Below, piece by piece: positions 1 through 6,507 of a stretch of DNA of 10,510 nucleotides; within the stretch, counting starts at the first letter, position 1, and each line of letters begins with the position of its first letter. The DNA comes from Chitinophagaceae bacterium (lineage in GTDB: Bacteria; Bacteroidota; Bacteroidia; Chitinophagales; Chitinophagaceae). Where the stretch lies: NCBI GenBank assembly GCA_016787105.1, contig JAEUVI010000371.1:1-10510 (forward strand), read 5' to 3'. The notes below the pieces were generated by a model. It was not told the DNA's origin and searched no databases. It saw only the letters and a program-made list of their open reading frames with translations. Position numbers and translations under genes: made by a program.

Positions 1-1313
1 TTTAGTAATATGGATCCTGTAGTTTTTAAGGGAAGAGTTTGTGTTATAGCGGGAAGATCATTGCCAAGGCGAATGTCAATAAGCCAGTTGATTGCCGTGC
101 TACAATCTTTTACTGCATCGCTGATACTGATTTTATTCAAATCAATTACTTTACCGCCGGCTGAACCGGTTACTTGTTCAAGTGCTTTTTTGTTTACTGT
201 GTGGGAAGTATATATGCATGATACAAGGGCTGTACCTGTTTTGGGAATACTACTGCCATATGTATTTTTGCCGTCTGAAAACAATAAAAACATATCTGCA
301 GCAAAGCCAGTCATGTCAATTTTTCCAAGCTGGGTAGCCCCCTTATATGAGAGATTTTGCAAGTAATGTTGCCAATTTTTATTGAAATTTTTGCCAGCGT
401 GAAAAACAACGGTATCAAGTAGTTTATGATTGAAAGGGATGATTGTTAGTTGCTCAATAACATGATAAGAGAGGAAACGTGTTAAGAAGCTTACCTCCTT
501 AGAAACGTTTCTTTTTTTAGCTGATTCAGAAGCGTCCCAGTAAACAACAATCTTCCTTGGATTAACAGGATAATCTCCAGGAATTGCCGGTCGAAAACGC
601 ATTGCGAAATATGATTCATTCTTTGCTTTTTTTACGCAATAGGAAAAGTCATCAGACAGAGGCAACTGGAATGATATGGGTTTATCCAGTACAATTCCCG
701 AAGCATTCCAGTTTAGCGTAAATTTTTTATATTTACCTGCGAAAGGTTGTTGTTTGATAAGACCCTTGCCCAAGGGTAAAAGGAAATTTCCAGTAGCTGT
801 AATATTCAGGTTAAAGATGGAGACAGTATCGTGAATATTCAAAGGCAGTGAGTAGATAAGATTGTTTTCTTTTGCTTCAAATGCTTCCTGGATTGTCATT
901 GTTATTTTTCGGCTACCACCGGCAGGCACCGGGAAAATGCGCAGGCTGTAATTACCTGTATATTCCATGGTCAGTAGCGCCGGGTCAATGCGTTTTCCTA
1001 CAATACTGTTATACGTATTTGTTGCCTTCCATTTTTCTTCAATGGTGCCGTCACGGTACTTCCCGTTCAAATCAAGTTGAAAAGCTGTAATTACCTGGCC
1101 TGGCTCTAATGAAAATCTGTATAGCCCTTCTATTTCGGTTCTGTTCGGATTGAAAAATTCCATTTCAATAAATGTTGTAGCAATGAATGCATCAGCCTTT
1201 ATATCTATGGAGCATTTGCTCAATTGCATGGGCCGGTCCCATTGTCTTTGTTGGGCAGAGAGAGTTATACTGCTCAATATGATGACAAAATGGAGGAAAA
1301 TTATTTTCCGCAT
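1..1313 (-). CDS. Secreted VIT and von Willebrand factor A domain protein, C-terminus beyond the left edge
   Basis: The reading frame is open from ATG at 1313 to the window edge (437 complete codons, no stop), so the gene is partial. Residues 1-20 form a signal peptide (Arg-Lys, then a hydrophobic stretch, likely cleavage LSA|QQ), so the protein is exported. Residues about 25-145 match a VIT (vault/inter-alpha-trypsin) domain: IEGLYRFSLEPG at 61-72, then VGKRIDPALL at 105-114, then GNYSLRIFPVP at 120-130. Residues from about 253 match a vWA domain: DASES at 260-264 is the MIDAS DxSxS motif, GAT at 325-327 supplies the usual Thr, and LLFSDG at 343-348 the later Asp. All three metal-binding elements are present, so the domain could bind metal and a ligand. 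It lies 123 bases downstream of the radical SAM gene on the same strand. I know no specific function; a cell-surface or periplasmic adhesion or scaffold role is only inference. Confidence 0.88.
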   Translation of the reverse strand, partial: MRKIIFLHFVIILSSITLSAQQRQWDRPMQLSKCSIDIKADAFIATTFIEMEFFNPNRTEIEGLYRFSLEPGQVITAFQLDLNGKYRDGTIEEKWKATNTYNSIVGKRIDPALLTMEYTGNYSLRIFPVPAGGSRKITMTIQEAFEAKENNLIYSLPLNIHDTVSIFNLNITATGNFLLPLGKGLIKQQPFAGKYKKFTLNWNASGIVLDKPISFQLPLSDDFSYCVKKAKNESYFAMRFRPAIPGDYPVNPRKIVVYWDASESAKKRNVSKEVSFLTRFLSYHVIEQLTIIPFNHKLLDTVVFHAGKNFNKNWQHYLQNLSYKGATQLGKIDMTGFAADMFLLFSDGKNTYGSSIPKTGTALVSCIYTSHTVNKKALEQVTGSAGGKVIDLNKISISDAVKDCSTAINWLIDIRLGNDLPAITQTLPLKTTGSILL

Positions 1314-1436
1314 AAGCTGGTTTTAATAGCCGGATGCGGAATTCTTAATGATTTCATAAAATAATTTTAGGAAAATGATTTTAACCGGGCTTGTGTATTT
1401 GTATTATCTAACTATGGTTTACTTTAAAAAAAAATT

Positions 1437-2579
1437 CTAAAACAACCTCCCTTGCTCTCCAGGCCTCCTGAAAATACTCGTATTAAGGCTCCATTCTTCT
1501 GCATTCATTCCATATAGTTTGCCATACTTTTTATATTGCTGTGCTACCATTTGTGCAATTGCTCCTTCGCCGCGCATGCGCACACCCCATCGTGTATCAT
1601 TTACTTTACCATCATGGCTTTGTTCTACCAGGTGCCATACTTTATCAGCTCTATCAGGGAAATTTTTATACAGCCAATCATGAAATAAAAACTTGATAGC
1701 ACCATTTAGCCGGATGAATGTATAGGCTGTAAACGTAGCGCCATTATCTCTTGCTTCTTTCATGATGCGCTGCATTTCGTGTTCATTCAATCCGGGTATC
1801 ATCGGTCCCATCATGATGCCCATGCGTACACCAGCGCTGCTAAGCTCATTGATTACTTTCAGTTTTTGCTTCGCAGTCGTTGTTCTTGGTTCCATTACTC
1901 TTCGTAGATCTTCATTGAAAGAAGTGATAGAAACCATCGCGGATACCAATCGCTTTTTTGCCATTTCCTGCAGCACGTCTTTATCTTTCAGTATCCACGA
2001 ATTTTTGGTGAGTATGCCTACTGGTTGATTAAACTCATTGCATACTTCCAGCATTCCTCTTGTCAGCCGGTATTTTTGTTCAGCAGGTTGATAACAATCT
2101 GTATTGCCACTCAGCATCAGCGGCGCACAAACCCATTTTGGGTTCATCAAAAATTTTCTTAGTAATTGAGGTGCATTTTTCTTTACAATTACTTTTCTTT
2201 CAAAATCCAAGCCAGCGCTGTAGCCCCAGTATTCATGCACATTACGGGCATAACAATAAATACAGCCATGTTCACAACCTGCATATGGATTCATGCTATA
2301 GCTCATGCCTACATCAGGGCTGTCTACATTATTCACAATTGTTTTTGATTCCTGTTCGATGTATTGTGTTGGGGAATTATCATCACTCCAATCATCAATA
2401 CCTTCTATATGCTCCCGGGTTCGTTCATCTTTCAGAAAGCGGTTTTTTGTATTGAACTGTGCACCGCGGCCGGCCATGTAATTATCCGGTTTTTGTATTT
2501 CACCATCATGTGGTTGCTTATCACTATCGTGTTTTTTCGGAGCAACTTTATAATGGTCTTGCTTTAATTTGTCTGACAT
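1437..2579 (-). CDS. PA0069-family radical SAM protein (related to spore photoproduct lyase)
   Basis: The protein has 380 residues, a usual length for the PA0069/Rv2578c radical SAM family. The N-terminal 35 residues are charged and probably disordered. They are followed by the family signature GRGAQFNTKNRF at 37-48. The [4Fe-4S]-SAM motif CEHGCIYC places Cys at 102, 106 and 109, the CxxxCxxC spacing of radical SAM enzymes. Further family landmarks are YSMNPYAGC just before the motif, LSGNTDCYQPAE and EPRTTTAKQKL. Family members resemble spore photoproduct lyase, which repairs UV-made thymine dimers, but their substrate is not established as far as I know. The enzyme should be cytosolic and oxygen-sensitive. 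It is the fourth gene of a minus-strand run, separated from the GxxExxY gene by a repeat-rich spacer of 196 bases, so it may have its own promoter. No ribosome-binding site is evident. Family assignment is firm; a repair role is inference. Confidence 0.93.
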   Translation of the reverse strand: MSDKLKQDHYKVAPKKHDSDKQPHDGEIQKPDNYMAGRGAQFNTKNRFLKDERTREHIEGIDDWSDDNSPTQYIEQESKTIVNNVDSPDVGMSYSMNPYAGCEHGCIYCYARNVHEYWGYSAGLDFERKVIVKKNAPQLLRKFLMNPKWVCAPLMLSGNTDCYQPAEQKYRLTRGMLEVCNEFNQPVGILTKNSWILKDKDVLQEMAKKRLVSAMVSITSFNEDLRRVMEPRTTTAKQKLKVINELSSAGVRMGIMMGPMIPGLNEHEMQRIMKEARDNGATFTAYTFIRLNGAIKFLFHDWLYKNFPDRADKVWHLVEQSHDGKVNDTRWGVRMRGEGAIAQMVAQQYKKYGKLYGMNAEEWSLNTSIFRRPGEQGRLF

Positions 2580-2610
2580 AGAAATTAGTTTTTAAATCTA
2601 AAAGATGTTT

Positions 2611-2767
2611 GGGGACACAGAGGCACGAAGGCACAGAGACACGGAGAAAATTTAAGAAGTATTATTTGTTTTGAATACCCGAAAACACAAAGACGCAGGA
2701 ACATGAGTAAATTCCATCGCATTTTCTTTCACACTGTGCCTTCGTGTCTCTGTGTCTTTGTGTTTCA
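2611..2767. repeat. Interspersed CACAGAG/CACGAAG-type repeat cluster with inverted arms
   Basis: This spacer is built of short units such as CACAGAG, GACACGGAG, CACGAAGGCACAG and CACAAAGACGCAG. The stretch 2616-2636 and the reverse complement of 2734-2754 agree at 20 of 21 bases, giving a large inverted repeat with about 97 bases between the arms. A third partial copy (AACACAAAGACGCAGGAACA) lies near 2684-2703 in the plus orientation. Repeats of this style are scattered between genes in many Bacteroidota and other environmental bacteria and often sit beside GxxExxY genes, as here. It lies just downstream of the GxxExxY gene and upstream of the radical SAM gene. The units are irregular, so this is not CRISPR. 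Confidence 0.8.
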
Positions 2768-2775
2768 AAATTTAT

Positions 2776-3189
2776 TTATACAATCATCCTTTTTATTCCT
2801 TCTTTCATAAGTGGTACATTAAAGTTGAATATATAACCCAACCGCTTATTACTAAGTTTCAAATAACTTAATACCTGAGCTTCCCAAACAGGGTGATAAT
2901 ACTCCTGAGCTTTCAACTCCACAACAATTAAATTGTCTGCAAGAATATCAATTCTCAATCCATCATCGATAATAAGCTTATCGTATATCAGCGGTATGGT
3001 CTTTTGTTTTTCAAACAAAACCCCTCTTTTTGTTAACTCATAACAAAAACATTTTTCATAAACACTTTCCAGTAAACCCGGACCAAGTGCCTGATGAATT
3101 TTGATAGCAATATCTACCAGTTGGCTGCCCAACCAGTTTTCTCTTTCAGATAAAGTTTTATAAATCTTCTCTATGTTGCTCTGTGTCAT
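2776..3189 (-). CDS. GxxExxY family protein (PD-(D/E)xK nuclease-like fold)
   Basis: A 137-residue protein. The family-naming motif is GLLESVY at residues 38-44 (Gly38, Glu41, Tyr44), within IHQALGPG-LLESVYEKC. A restriction-nuclease-like core follows: Asp81 in RIDILADN, then VVELKA with Glu91 and Lys93, the D...ExK arrangement of the PD-(D/E)xK superfamily. This makes metal-dependent DNA or RNA cleavage plausible, but the biological role of the family is unknown to me. The length is close to the family norm. The ATG at 3189 is embedded in a repeat motif that continues into the first codons (see 3179-3206), and more copies lie directly downstream, so the gene appears to travel with, or be bounded by, the repeats. 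It sits 18 bases downstream of the nearer 2H-phosphoesterase gene. Family call is confident; function is open. Confidence 0.9.
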   Translation of the reverse strand: MTQSNIEKIYKTLSERENWLGSQLVDIAIKIHQALGPGLLESVYEKCFCYELTKRGVLFEKQKTIPLIYDKLIIDDGLRIDILADNLIVVELKAQEYYHPVWEAQVLSYLKLSNKRLGYIFNFNVPLMKEGIKRMIV

Positions 3190-3206
3190 AGTGTCTCCGT
3201 GGTTTT
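3179..3206 (-). repeat. CACGGAG/CACAGAG repeat spanning the start codon of the GxxExxY gene
   Basis: Read on the minus strand, this stretch runs ACCACGGAGACACT-ATG-ACACAGAG. It is made of the same CACGGAG, GACAC and CACAGAG units that fill 2611-2767, on the other side of the gene. The start codon and codons 2-4 (Thr-Gln-Ser) are therefore repeat-derived. Together the two repeat blocks bracket the GxxExxY gene. Confidence 0.65.
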
Positions 3207-3207
3207 G

Positions 3208-3825
3208 TCATGCAAATAACTCTCCCTGCTTCGTCACCACAGGCAGATTCTGAAATTCGAAACGCTTTACTATCTGGTATTTTAAATCGCCAACAGGCCT
3301 CTTTAGCAACAACATTCCATCTGCAATAAATCTTCCGGTAAAATTTTTATTGCTGTATTCCAGCCAGCCCTTTTCATATTGCCAGGGTTGCAGTTTTCTT
3401 CCGATAGTGAGATGTGGTTCCATAATGAAATGCGGCTTGTTGTCATCGTTCAGTTTCATCAACCGTTGTGAGTCTGCGCGGATTGTTTTTATCAAATCCT
3501 GCACCGGTACTTTTGTTGTTACATTAATATATATGGTGTGCGAAGGAAAACTTCCAAAATCTTTTAATTCAATTTTAAAAGGATATTGCCCCATCGCTAC
3601 AGTATTCAGCCTGTTTACGATGCGATCTTCCATCATGCCATACTGTACAAAGTTGACCAGTGTGATATGTGGCTTGCTCCATCGTGCATGATCTGATTTA
3701 TATTCATTGGCAAAATCTTCTTTTACTTTCATGATTTTTTCCCATAATTCTTTGTGCGGGTTGAGCACCACCAGGTACTCATATACTTTGTATCCTGGTA
3801 AAAAATCTTTAATCTCTGCTTTCAT
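3208..3825 (-). CDS. 2H phosphoesterase (2'-5' RNA ligase/LigT-like), second of a tandem pair
   Basis: A 205-residue protein with both 2H-superfamily HxT motifs: HITL at residues 53-56 and HLTI at 138-141, each behind a Pro (KPHITLVNF, EPHLTIGR). The 85-residue spacing and the total length fit bacterial LigT/ThpR-like 2H enzymes, which cleave or form 2'-5' or 2',3'-cyclic phosphate bonds in RNA or nucleotides. The FPSHTIYI segment at about 93-100 is typical of the fold. No signal peptide is seen, so it should be cytosolic. It follows its paralogue (3837-4418) by only 11 bases, so the two are almost certainly co-transcribed. They share the segments around both HxT motifs and FPSHT but are otherwise clearly diverged, which points to an old duplication. 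The substrate cannot be told from sequence. Confidence 0.9.
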   Translation of the reverse strand: MKAEIKDFLPGYKVYEYLVVLNPHKELWEKIMKVKEDFANEYKSDHARWSKPHITLVNFVQYGMMEDRIVNRLNTVAMGQYPFKIELKDFGSFPSHTIYINVTTKVPVQDLIKTIRADSQRLMKLNDDNKPHFIMEPHLTIGRKLQPWQYEKGWLEYSNKNFTGRFIADGMLLLKRPVGDLKYQIVKRFEFQNLPVVTKQGELFA

Positions 3826-3836
3826 AAAATTTAGTA

Positions 3837-4418
3837 TTACTCTGTCGGTTTAAAATAAAATTGTGCGACACTGTTATATTTCTCATAGCCGTTGCTGCGC
3901 TTCAATAGCTCCAGCCTTGTAACATTAAAGGATGAAATAAAATTTTTGCTGGCATACTCTTTAATAGCTCGCTGGTAAACTGATTCGGATAAACCTCTTG
4001 CAATAGTTATGTGAGGTTTTGAAATCAGCCTCACCGGAAAATTCGGATTATCATGCTTAATATATTCTGCAACTACTTTCAACCGTGTGGCCAGTTCTTT
4101 AAAGGGATTTTTTTCCAATACAGACAGGAAAACTGTATGTGAAGGAAACCCACTGTAATTATTCACTGTAACCGAAAAACTGTTTTGATCTGCCACAATC
4201 CGCTGCATCCATCGTATCAGTGTATCCTCCATCCTGTTCCAGGCAATAAAATTCGAAACAGTAATATGAGGTAAGGCCTTGCTCGCTGCCGGCCAGGTAT
4301 AGGTTTTGCTGAAGTGGTTTTTTTCCTGCATCACTCTTTCGAATACTTCTTTTGCAGGCGATACTATCAGCAGGTATTCGTGCAAGCCATTTTCCGCAGG
4401 ATTCAGGTTTTTTTCCAT
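3837..4418 (-). CDS. 2H phosphoesterase (2'-5' RNA ligase/LigT-like), first of a tandem pair
   Basis: A 193-residue paralogue of the next gene. The two catalytic motifs are HITV at residues 51-54 and HITI at 136-139 (LPHITVSNF and KPHITIARG), again 85 residues apart. FPSHTVFL at about 91-98 matches FPSHTIYI in the sister protein. Both His and both Thr are present, so each copy looks active; this is not an active/inactive pair. It is the first gene of the minus-strand run. Its ATG at 4418 faces the umuD start at 4508 across an 89-base AT-rich region with overlapping inverted repeats, so the pair may be controlled together with the mutagenesis genes. No ribosome-binding site is evident. The substrate is unknown; RNA-end or cyclic-nucleotide processing is inferred from the superfamily. 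Confidence 0.9.
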   Translation of the reverse strand: MEKNLNPAENGLHEYLLIVSPAKEVFERVMQEKNHFSKTYTWPAASKALPHITVSNFIAWNRMEDTLIRWMQRIVADQNSFSVTVNNYSGFPSHTVFLSVLEKNPFKELATRLKVVAEYIKHDNPNFPVRLISKPHITIARGLSESVYQRAIKEYASKNFISSFNVTRLELLKRSNGYEKYNSVAQFYFKPTE

Positions 4419-4507
4419 GACGAAATTTTTCTTTGATTAATTATTTAGCATAAATTTACTAAAATATTTAGTTTTCAAAAACTATTTTTATTGTCAAATA
4501 AAATTTT
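4419..4507. promoter_or_regulatory. Divergent control region with two overlapping inverted repeats (operator candidate, 4458-4484)
   Basis: These 89 very AT-rich bases separate the 2H-phosphoesterase pair (minus) from umuD (plus), so promoters for both directions should lie here. Two inverted repeats overlap: ACTAAA-ATA-TTTAGT at 4458-4472 and TAGTTTT-CA-AAAACTA at 4469-4484, each with perfect arms (6 and 7 bases). They share the half-site TAGT. Such paired sites next to a umuDC-type operon look like binding sites for a dimeric repressor, possibly LexA-like, but I know of no published consensus that they match. TAGTTTTC (4469-4476) agrees at 7 of 8 positions with the Bacteroidota -7 element TAnnTTTG but has no well-placed -33 element. 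Bases this AT-rich form palindromes easily, so confidence is moderate. Confidence 0.45.
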
Positions 4508-4996
4508 ATGGAAGAGGATTTTTATGGTGCAGCCTATAAAGGTTCGAAGCAATACTCGCAAAAAGATATCCGGACAGCGAATGCCACTGGCTTTGGTGCG
4601 GCAGCTGATGACTATGCTGAGCGTGGCATTGATTTGAATGAGCAGCTTATTATGAATAAGCCGGCAACTTTTTTCTTTCGCATGAAGGGGGAAGCGATGA
4701 AAGGAGCGGGGATATACCCGGATGATGTACTGATAGTGGATCGCAGTCTCAAAACGACCAACGGAAAAATAATTGTGGCTTCGGTGGATGGGGAACTCGT
4801 GGTACGCCGTTTTCAGCAGACTATAAAAGGAGTGGTGCTGCATCCGGACAACCGGCAATATGCCCCTATCGAAATCGGAGAGTTTTCATCTTACCAGCCA
4901 TGGGGAGTAGTGACCTGCGTAATTCATCTGATGGATCCCGCATTAATTACTTTTCGCAACAATAGCAATCATAAAAACCTGCGGGCATCTCAATGA
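4508..4996 (+). CDS. umuD: UmuD-like S24 family protein lacking the catalytic Ser and Lys
   Basis: A 162-residue protein aligning without gaps to the core of UmuD, the polymerase V accessory subunit that normally cuts off its N-terminal arm in the SOS response. Landmarks are GFGAAADDYAERGIDLNEQL at 28-47, PATFFFRMKGEAM at 52-64, DVLIVDRSL at 73-81, VDGELVVRRF at 93-102 and WGVVTCVIH at 132-140. E. coli UmuD has Cys24-Gly25 at the cut site, Ser60 in GDSM and Lys97 in GEFTVKK. The matching positions here are Thr27-Gly28, Ala63 (GEAM, codon GCG) and Arg100 (codon CGC), with identical spacing of 36 and 37 residues. The protein should therefore be unable to self-cleave. It has no helix-turn-helix, so it is not LexA. 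About 20 residues extend past the usual C-terminus. umuC follows 210 bases downstream. Homology is certain; functioning as an uncleaved UmuD is inference. Confidence 0.92.
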   Translation: MEEDFYGAAYKGSKQYSQKDIRTANATGFGAAADDYAERGIDLNEQLIMNKPATFFFRMKGEAMKGAGIYPDDVLIVDRSLKTTNGKIIVASVDGELVVRRFQQTIKGVVLHPDNRQYAPIEIGEFSSYQPWGVVTCVIHLMDPALITFRNNSNHKNLRASQ

Positions 4997-5098
4997 TGGT
5001 TACACGAAAATATTTTTATGAACCCGGCTGCATTGCTACTATTGGTCTTCGTTGCGTCGCACTCTTGTACGTTTGGTATATTATGCTGCATTGTTTCA

Positions 5099-5172
5099 CG
5101 CAAAGAACGCTACGGGACAAAGGCGCAAAGAATGAATTTGCTTTACGCCTTCTTTTCTTTGGGGGCTTTGCG
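5099..5172. repeat. Palindromic CGCAAAG-type intergenic repeat between umuD and umuC
   Basis: The arms at 5099-5130 and 5141-5172 are 32 bases each with a 10-base loop. By hand count 22 of 32 positions pair, including the two ends CGCAAAG/CTTTGCG and the inner AAGGCG/CGCCTT. The sequence resembles the common 'cacgcaaagacgc...gcaaag' intergenic repeats of Bacteroidota and other bacteria. The whole spacer 4997-5206 holds no gene I can support. Just before the palindrome, 5041-5075 (GTTGCGTCGCACTCTTGTAC and flanks) may belong to another repeat family, from memory only. The hairpin lies in the presumed umuDC transcript and could affect RNA stability or the UmuD:UmuC ratio. Confidence 0.6.
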
Positions 5173-5206
5173 AGAAATTTTTTGAAGAACAAATAATGCT
5201 ACTATT

Positions 5207-6487
5207 ATGAAAGCAATCGTTGACTGTAATAGTTTTTACTGTTCCTGCGAAAGATTATTCCGGCCGGAGCTGGCAAAGAGGCCGGTTGTGGTGCTAAGTA
5301 ATAACGATGGCTGTATCGTTAGCCGCAGTGATGAGGCGAAAAGCCTTGGTATAGAAATGGCAGGTCCTTACTTTATGGCAAAGCGTGTTATTGAGGATAA
5401 TGGTGTTGCTGTATTTTCCTCTAACTATACATTATATGGAGATTTGAGTATGCGTGTAATGGATACACTTCGTGAAATAGCCGGTAAGGATGCAGTTGAA
5501 GTATATTCTGTAGATGAGGCATTTGTTGATTTAAGCATTATACCAGAGGAAGAATTATATGAAACTGCGAAATACATAAAAGATATGGTTGAAATGTGGA
5601 CAGGTATTTCTGTTTCTATTGGGGTAGCGCCAACGAAAACATTGGCCAAACTGGCTAATTATATTGCAAAGAAAAACAAAGAGGCTTCTGGTTGTGTGAC
5701 TGTACTGGCTACACCAGAGCAGCAACGGGAAGCGCTGCAGCAAACAAGGGTCAATAATCTCTGGGGAGTAGGAGGTGCATATGCTAGAAAGATCTATGAT
5801 ATGGGTATTACCAACGGTTGGGAACTTGCTACAATGTCAGAAGCGTGGGCGCATCGTTTTCTTGGAGGTGTGGTTGGTGTGCGATTGATTAAAGAATTAC
5901 GTGGCGAAGAAGCTGTAGATATGAAAGAGGAACTGGTTGAAAAGAGAATGATTGCCACTACACGGATGTTTGGAAGTACCGTCACAGATATCAATGATAT
6001 AAAGGAAGCAGTAGCAACTTATACTTCACGTGCAGCAGAGAAACTAAGAAGGCAACATAGTGCAGCCCGTGTTATCAGCGTATTTGTAGTTACCGGAGAG
6101 CAGGATTATTCATTAGGCTTCAATAGGGGAGGTACGATAAGTAAACAGGCTACACTTCCTGTAGCAACCTCCAAAACACAGGAGTTGATAAAGCCCGCGG
6201 TAGCATTGGTAGATGAGTTGTATAAACGAGGTACTGAATACAAGAAAGCCGGTGTGATGCTGAGTGGCCTGGTAACAGATACTTCTATACAAGGAAATAT
6301 ATTTTTATCCGAAACAAAAAATTGTGAGCGTCGCCTGATGGATACAATAGATAATGTCAATTTCAGCCAGCGGGATGATATGCTGAAATTTGCCGCCAGC
6401 GGTACCGATCGCGATTGGAAAATGCGACAGGAAAAAAGAAGTCCACGCTATACTACAAGATGGGATGAATTGTTTGAGGTGAGCTAA
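5207..6487 (+). CDS. umuC: Y-family translesion DNA polymerase V catalytic subunit
   Basis: A 426-residue protein of the expected UmuC length (E. coli 422). The catalytic carboxylates are present: Asp6 in IVDCNSFY and Asp103-Glu104 in YSVDEAF. Tyr11 occupies the steric-gate position that excludes ribonucleotides. SIGVAPTKTLAKLAN at 137-151 completes the palm/finger signature, and NLWGVGGAYARKIYDMG at 184-200 is the helix-hairpin-helix of the thumb. The little-finger domain and the UmuC-specific C-terminus follow, including EYKKAGVMLSG at 344-354 and SPRYTTRWDELF at 412-423. The beta-clamp-binding peptide of E. coli UmuC (QLNLF) corresponds to QGNIF at 362-366, a slightly degenerate version. 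The enzyme copies past damaged bases, normally with a cleaved UmuD dimer; here the partner gene is catalytically dead. No frameshift or missing motif is seen, so the polymerase should be functional. The RhuM-Fic gene starts 20 bases downstream and may be co-transcribed. Confidence 0.96.
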   Translation: MKAIVDCNSFYCSCERLFRPELAKRPVVVLSNNDGCIVSRSDEAKSLGIEMAGPYFMAKRVIEDNGVAVFSSNYTLYGDLSMRVMDTLREIAGKDAVEVYSVDEAFVDLSIIPEEELYETAKYIKDMVEMWTGISVSIGVAPTKTLAKLANYIAKKNKEASGCVTVLATPEQQREALQQTRVNNLWGVGGAYARKIYDMGITNGWELATMSEAWAHRFLGGVVGVRLIKELRGEEAVDMKEELVEKRMIATTRMFGSTVTDINDIKEAVATYTSRAAEKLRRQHSAARVISVFVVTGEQDYSLGFNRGGTISKQATLPVATSKTQELIKPAVALVDELYKRGTEYKKAGVMLSGLVTDTSIQGNIFLSETKNCERRLMDTIDNVNFSQRDDMLKFAASGTDRDWKMRQEKRSPRYTTRWDELFEVS

Positions 6488-6507
6488 AATTTGTAATTTG
6501 AAATATT

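Noticed and set aside
10..366. 118-codon plus-strand ORF
   Set aside because: It is antisense to the clear VIT/vWA reading frame on the minus strand and its translation shows no family features.
2611..2767. Short repeated units considered as a CRISPR array
   Set aside because: The units are short, variable, present in both orientations and lack regular spacers; there are no cas genes.
4475..4858. 127-codon minus-strand ORF
   Set aside because: It lies antisense to the conserved UmuD core and crosses the divergent promoter; no recognisable features.
4508..4996. UmuD-like protein as a LexA or phage-type repressor
   Set aside because: Only about 27 residues precede the cleavage-site position, too few for a DNA-binding domain, and umuC follows.
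4993..5196. 67-codon ORF between umuD and umuC
   Set aside because: It is made largely of the palindromic repeat and neighbouring repeat-like sequence; the translation is low-complexity with no domain.
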